Positions 58,964-64,000 of a DNA stretch of 64,000 bases are shown piece by piece. The position numbers were made by a program, and so were the translations under genes. Below the pieces are notes generated by a model. The model ran no database searches. It saw only the letters and a program-made list of their open reading frames with translations, and was not told the DNA's origin. Position 1 is the stretch's first letter. Each line of letters begins with the position of its first letter. The stretch is from Woeseiaceae bacterium (GTDB lineage Bacteria > Pseudomonadota > Gammaproteobacteria > Steroidobacterales > Woeseiaceae): positions 26,708 to 90,707 of the forward strand of contig JANQLK010000007.1 of the NCBI GenBank assembly GCA_028280615.1. Direction: 5' to 3'.

Positions 58964-60916
58964 ATGCAGCTCTACGACACGATGATCGACCTGCTGGTCG
59001 ACCGGCGCGACCGGGATCGGGCGATCCGCTTCATTGACGGTGAGGACGACGAGTCCACGCTCGCCTACGCCGATCTGTGGCAACGGGCCCTGGCGTTGCT
59101 CGGTGCGCTGCAGGCGCGCGGCATGCGGCCCGGCGATGAACTCGTGGTTTTCTCCAGGTCGAATGAGCAGTTCGTCATCGCGTTCTGGGCCGCGCTCCTG
59201 GGCGGCATCGTGCCCGTGCCCGTGGCCGTTGGCATCAGCGACGAGCACCGCTTCAAGCTGTTTCGCATCATTTCGCAGCTCGAGCGCGGCACGCTGTTCA
59301 CCGAGCCCGAGCTGCTCGACAAGCTGCTCGAATTCGCGACGGCGCACGAGCTCTCCGACGTCAAGGCCCGTCTCGAGAACAGAACCGCCCTGATCAGTGA
59401 CATCAAGCCTGCCGACGCCGGCGAAATCGCGAAGGTGTCGGCGGAAGACACGGCCTTCATCCAGTATTCCTCGGGCTCGACCAGCGATCCCAAGGGCGTC
59501 GTCCTCACACACTCGAACCTCTGCCATCACCTGCGCGCCATCAGCGAGGGCATCCGCTGGACCGAGGACGATCGCAGCCTGTCCTGGATGCCGCTGACGC
59601 ATGATATGGGCCTGATCGGCTACCACCTGAGCGCGTTCACGGCGGGAATGGATCACGCCGTGATGGACACGAGCGTGTTCGTGCGCCGGCCGCTGTTGTG
59701 GATGATCAAGGCCAGCGAGCTCAAGTCGACGCAGCTTTGCTCGCCGAATTTCGGTTACAAGCACTTCCTGAAGCTGTTCCGGCGCAAGGGGCTGCCCGAG
59801 GGCACGGACCTGTCCTCGGTCAAGCTGTGTCTGAACGGCGCGGAGCCGATCTCCTGGGACCTGTCGGAGGAATTCCTCGAGGCGCTGGCGCCCTACGGGT
59901 TTCGCCACAACGCGATGTTTCCCGTCTACGGCCTCGCCGAGGCCACGCTGTGCGTCACGCTGGGCACGATCGGCGATGAGCCCTCGCGCATTGTCGTCGA
60001 CCGTCACGCGCTCAGGATCGGCGACACGATCAAGCCGGCCGGCGCGAACGACCCGGATGCCGTGAGCTTCGCGAAAGTCGGCAAAGCGATTCGCGACGTC
60101 AAAATCCGTATCGCCGACGATGACGACGGGCCGCTCGAAGATGGCCACGTCGGCCATATCCTGATCGACGGCGCAGCCGTGACGTCGGCGATCTATGCCG
60201 ACGAAGAGGCCACGGCCGGCCTCTACACCGACGACGGCTGGCTCAGGACCGGTGACGTCGGGGTTTTTGTCGACGGTCAGCTCGTCATTACAGGCCGCCA
60301 GAAAGACATCATCATCGTCAACGGCCAGAACTACTACCCGCACGATCTCGAAGAAATCACCGCGAGGATCGACGGACTGGATCTCGGCAAGGTTGCCATC
60401 GCCGGGGCGACGCCCACGAGGAGCGGCACCGAGGAACTGCTCGTGTTCATCCTGTTCAGGCAGGACCTCGATGCCTTCCAGGCGCTCGCCGGCCAGGTTC
60501 GCGACACGCTCGGCGAGCAGGTCGGCCTCGAAGTGGACCACGTGATCCCGGTGTCGCGGATTCCCAAGACGACCAGCGGCAAGGTGCAGCGAGCCCATCT
60601 GTTGCGCGACTACCTGGACGGCGAGTTCGACCAAGTGCTGAGCCAGCTCGCGCCGGTCGAGGGCTCTGCCGTCGAATTCGACGACGACCCGCTGGTCGCC
60701 GAGCTCGAGACGATCTGCCGGGAGTTCTCGAAAGAGCGGCGCATCATGCCCGAGGACAACCTGTTCGAGGTCGGCGTCAGCTCGCTGACGCTGACCGAGA
60801 TCGTGCTGGCCGTGGACGAGCGCTACCCGGGCAAGCTCGATATCAGCGATCTGTTCGATTACCCGACCCTGCGCGACGTCGCCGGACTGTTGAGAGAGCG
60901 AGGCGAGGCCGCGTGA
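58964..60916 (+). CDS. Fatty-acyl-AMP ligase fused to an acyl carrier domain
   Basis: 650 residues from ATG 58964 with AGAGG upstream. AMP-forming motifs are YSSGSTSDPKGVVLTHSN (about 168), SWMPLTHDMGLIGYHLS, the FVYG-like VYGLAEATL and GWLRTGDVGVFVDGQLVITGRQKD. The HDMGLIG and the PNFGYKHFLKLFRR segments are FAAL-like (fatty-acyl-AMP ligases) rather than acyl-CoA synthetases. Residues about 570-650 are an ACP domain with FEVGVSSLTLTEIV; the Ser after VS (about 605) would carry phosphopantetheine. The protein therefore activates a fatty acid and loads it on its own carrier. Its stop overlaps the GTG of the KAS III gene by 4 nt. Confidence 0.9.
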   Translation: MQLYDTMIDLLVDRRDRDRAIRFIDGEDDESTLAYADLWQRALALLGALQARGMRPGDELVVFSRSNEQFVIAFWAALLGGIVPVPVAVGISDEHRFKLFRIISQLERGTLFTEPELLDKLLEFATAHELSDVKARLENRTALISDIKPADAGEIAKVSAEDTAFIQYSSGSTSDPKGVVLTHSNLCHHLRAISEGIRWTEDDRSLSWMPLTHDMGLIGYHLSAFTAGMDHAVMDTSVFVRRPLLWMIKASELKSTQLCSPNFGYKHFLKLFRRKGLPEGTDLSSVKLCLNGAEPISWDLSEEFLEALAPYGFRHNAMFPVYGLAEATLCVTLGTIGDEPSRIVVDRHALRIGDTIKPAGANDPDAVSFAKVGKAIRDVKIRIADDDDGPLEDGHVGHILIDGAAVTSAIYADEEATAGLYTDDGWLRTGDVGVFVDGQLVITGRQKDIIIVNGQNYYPHDLEEITARIDGLDLGKVAIAGATPTRSGTEELLVFILFRQDLDAFQALAGQVRDTLGEQVGLEVDHVIPVSRIPKTTSGKVQRAHLLRDYLDGEFDQVLSQLAPVEGSAVEFDDDPLVAELETICREFSKERRIMPEDNLFEVGVSSLTLTEIVLAVDERYPGKLDISDLFDYPTLRDVAGLLRERGEAA

Positions 60917-61881
60917 AGCATGCGCGCATCGCCGGCACGGGCAGCTACCTGCCCGAGAAAGTCGTCACCAATGACGACCTTGCCCGCTCGATGGATACCT
61001 CGGACGAGTGGATCCGCGAGCGAACCGGCATTCGCCGCCGGCATATCGCCGCGGACGGCGAGACGACTTCGTCGATCGCCGTCGCGGCGGCCCGCCGGGC
61101 AATAGAAGCCGCGGGAATCGAGCCGCGGGCTATCGACCTGATCGTCGTCGCAACCACGACGGCGGACAAGATCTTCCCGTCGGTGGCCTGCCAGGTGCAG
61201 CGCAAGCTCGGGATTTCGGGTTGCGGAGCGTTCGATGTGCAGGCGGCGTGCTCGGGCTTCATCTACGGGCTCGATATTGCGGACCGCTTCGTCCGGACCG
61301 GCGGCGCGGAGAACGTCCTCGTGATCGGCGCCGAGACGCTGTCTCGGATCGTGGACTGGAACGACCGTTCGACGGCGGTGCTGTTCGGCGACGGGGCGGG
61401 CGCCGTCTTGCTCGAAGCCAACGACCGGCCCGGCATCGTCGCGGCCCATATTCATGCCGACGGGGAGCAGGAGGAGCTTCTCCACGTGCCGGCCGGCGTC
61501 TCGTCTGGTCTTGCAGAGCTCAAGGCGCAGTCGGCATTCATCCAGATGAACGGCAACGCGGTGTTTCGAAAGGCGGTCGCAACGCTCGATTCGATTGCGC
61601 GCGAGACGCTCCTGGGGCACGGTGTATCGGCAGACGAGCTCGACTGGTTCGTACCGCACCAGGCAAACCTGCGCATCATCAATGCGGCGGCGAAGAAGCT
61701 CGGCATGCCGGCCGAGCGCGTCGTGGTCACGGTCGACGAGCACGCCAACACGTCGGCCGCCTCGATCCCGTTGGCGCTCGACATCGCGGTGCGCGACGGC
61801 CGAATCCGGCGCGGCGAGCTCCTCCTGCTGGAGGGTTTCGGCGCCGGTTTCACGTGGGGCTCCACGCTTTTGTATTACTAA
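60913..61881 (+). CDS. 3-oxoacyl-ACP synthase III (FabH-like)
   Basis: 322 residues from GTG 60913, the usual KAS III length. The catalytic triad is complete: Cys in VQAACSGFIYGL (about 112), His in VPHQANLRII (about 248) and Asn in EHANTSAASIPLAL (about 278). The GDGAGAVLLE loop is also normal. Housekeeping FabH starts fatty-acid synthesis; its position directly after a carrier-loaded ligase suggests this copy elongates or transfers the chain on that carrier (inference). No plsX-fabD-fabG-acpP context is present here. Confidence 0.92.
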   Translation: MKHARIAGTGSYLPEKVVTNDDLARSMDTSDEWIRERTGIRRRHIAADGETTSSIAVAAARRAIEAAGIEPRAIDLIVVATTTADKIFPSVACQVQRKLGISGCGAFDVQAACSGFIYGLDIADRFVRTGGAENVLVIGAETLSRIVDWNDRSTAVLFGDGAGAVLLEANDRPGIVAAHIHADGEQEELLHVPAGVSSGLAELKAQSAFIQMNGNAVFRKAVATLDSIARETLLGHGVSADELDWFVPHQANLRIINAAAKKLGMPAERVVVTVDEHANTSAASIPLALDIAVRDGRIRRGELLLLEGFGAGFTWGSTLLYY

Positions 61882-61917
61882 TTGCTTTAAATAATACGAA
61901 TAAAATATTGAAATAAA

Positions 61918-63522
<1,605 letters not shown>

Positions 63523-63677
63523 CGGATGCGGCCAGGCGGCCAGATTCTAAAAATTGTGCGGTCTGGATCACATTTTGCCGCCGCATCGCTACCTATACTT
63601 GCTCCCGGTCCTGCGCGACTGATGTCTGCAGGCTTATGTCAAGCAGCCGCGCGGCGGCTGAATCGGTTTTCGAGACG

Positions 63678-63881
63678 ATGTCCCACGATTTCGACGATGA
63701 GTTCGACGACGATGCGCCGTCCCACACGAGTGTGACGATGAAGCTCGCCGTCATCCAGCAGCGCTGCAAGGACCTGCTGAAGGATACCCAGGGCGAACTC
63801 GGCGGCCTGTCGCTGGCAGACGACGAGCAGGTCCCGGGCAAGAAGGCACCCAATCCCTACGACCCTTACGACCGCGGGTAG
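63678..63881 (+). CDS. Small acidic hypothetical protein
   Basis: 67 residues from ATG 63678; the frame reaches 63519 without a better start. The protein begins with an acidic run (SHDFDDEFDDDAPSH), a short helix (SVTMKLAVIQQRCKDLLKDTQGE) and an AP/NPYDPYDRG tail. No domain recognised. The plausible start and composition make a real gene likely but not certain. Confidence 0.5.
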   Translation: MSHDFDDEFDDDAPSHTSVTMKLAVIQQRCKDLLKDTQGELGGLSLADDEQVPGKKAPNPYDPYDRG

Positions 63882-63920
63882 CCCGCATCCGTCACCGATT
63901 GCACGGGCCCTCGCTTGTCT

Positions 63921-64000
63921 TTTGTTTGCTCAAGGCTTTTTCCTCAGTTGGCAATACAGCGAGTATTGCGCGCCTTCGGAAAAACCCTTGAGCAAACAAA
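63921..64000. repeat. 80-bp near-perfect palindrome at window end
   Basis: TTTGTTTGCTCAAGG plus eight further bases (63921-63943) is matched by its complement at 63978-64000 with one mismatch in 23. Inside lies a second hairpin, GCAATAC/GTATTGC with a 5-nt loop (63951-63969). The whole element could form a cruciform or a long RNA hairpin. It begins 39 nt after the last gene and may continue past the window, so no target-site duplication can be checked. The 63882-63920 gap holds nothing else. Confidence 0.8.

Noticed and set aside
63921..64000. Integron attC site
   Set aside because: The arms lack the RYYYAAC/GTTRRRY core sites and are too symmetric; no integrase or cassette-like ORFs are nearby.

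Overview
The window is 64 kb of a high-GC, gene-dense bacterial chromosome. A complete System I cytochrome c maturation operon (ccmABCDEFGHI), LpxA/LpxH-type lipid A enzymes, PEP-CTERM proteins with sigma-54 type promoters and a TonB-family protein all indicate a Gram-negative proteobacterium. The gene content best fits an environmental, probably marine, gammaproteobacterium (Woeseiaceae/Steroidobacterales-like); that placement is inference, since no rRNA gene is present.

Layout, left to right. 1-3.5 kb: a truncated CadC-like winged-helix/TPR regulator, a methanethiol S-methyltransferase (mddA), a 44-residue membrane protein and tRNA-Gly(GCC) with a terminator. 3.5-6.1 kb: a lower-GC block of unrecognised minus-strand membrane proteins next to a lysine-rich histone H1-like protein. 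6.4-16.3 kb: a methyltransferase; a 2779-residue secreted multi-repeat protein whose mature N terminus is a dockerin-like double Ca-loop module; and, directly upstream on the same strand, a cohesin-like protein with a PEP-CTERM sorting tail. 16.5-21.3 kb: exported proteins of unknown function, a second winged-helix/TPR regulator, YceI and a sialidase-fold lipoprotein. 21.4-25.6 kb: tRNA-Cys, then an LpxH-like phosphatase and a Gfo/Idh/MocA oxidoreductase convergent with a MOSC-LpxA-DUF374 acyltransferase operon.

25.5-32.2 kb is an integration hotspot at tRNA-Leu(TAA). A 4.1-kb element carries a frameshifted tyrosine integrase, a methyltransferase, a FimB-sized recombinase and a small unknown gene. 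It ends in a 55-bp copy of the tRNA 3' end. Next come an AraC regulator and a divergent quinone-oxidoreductase-like gene, then a third short tRNA-Leu fragment, suggesting a second, decayed tandem island. 32.3-38.5 kb holds a VOC protein, exported proteins, a second PEP-CTERM gene, thymidine kinase and an AAA ATPase-FHA fusion. Both PEP-CTERM genes have a GG-N10-GC (-24/-12) sigma-54 promoter about 60 nt upstream of the start codon.

38.7-47.3 kb is one long plus-strand operon: ccmA-I, a PaaI-type thioesterase, a nitronate-monooxygenase-like enzyme and crcB, mostly with 1-4 nt start/stop overlaps. 47.3-55.8 kb holds a PLP decarboxylase, an alkylglycerol-monooxygenase-like hydroxylase, PhoD, a YcaQ-like glycosylase with pirin, a helical-repeat exported protein, a lipoprotein and a TonB-domain protein. 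A palindromic region separates the last from a PadR-HAAS pair. 57.6-63.5 kb is a compact lipid-type cluster: cytochrome P450, a fatty-acyl-AMP ligase fused to a carrier domain, a KAS III enzyme, then an exported M20-type hydrolase. The window ends in an 80-bp near-perfect palindrome.

The best candidates for undescribed biology are the cohesin/PEP-CTERM plus dockerin giant-protein pair with its sigma-54 link to a second PEP-CTERM gene 18 kb away, the P450-FAAL-ACP-KAS III cluster, and the tRNA-Leu composite island.
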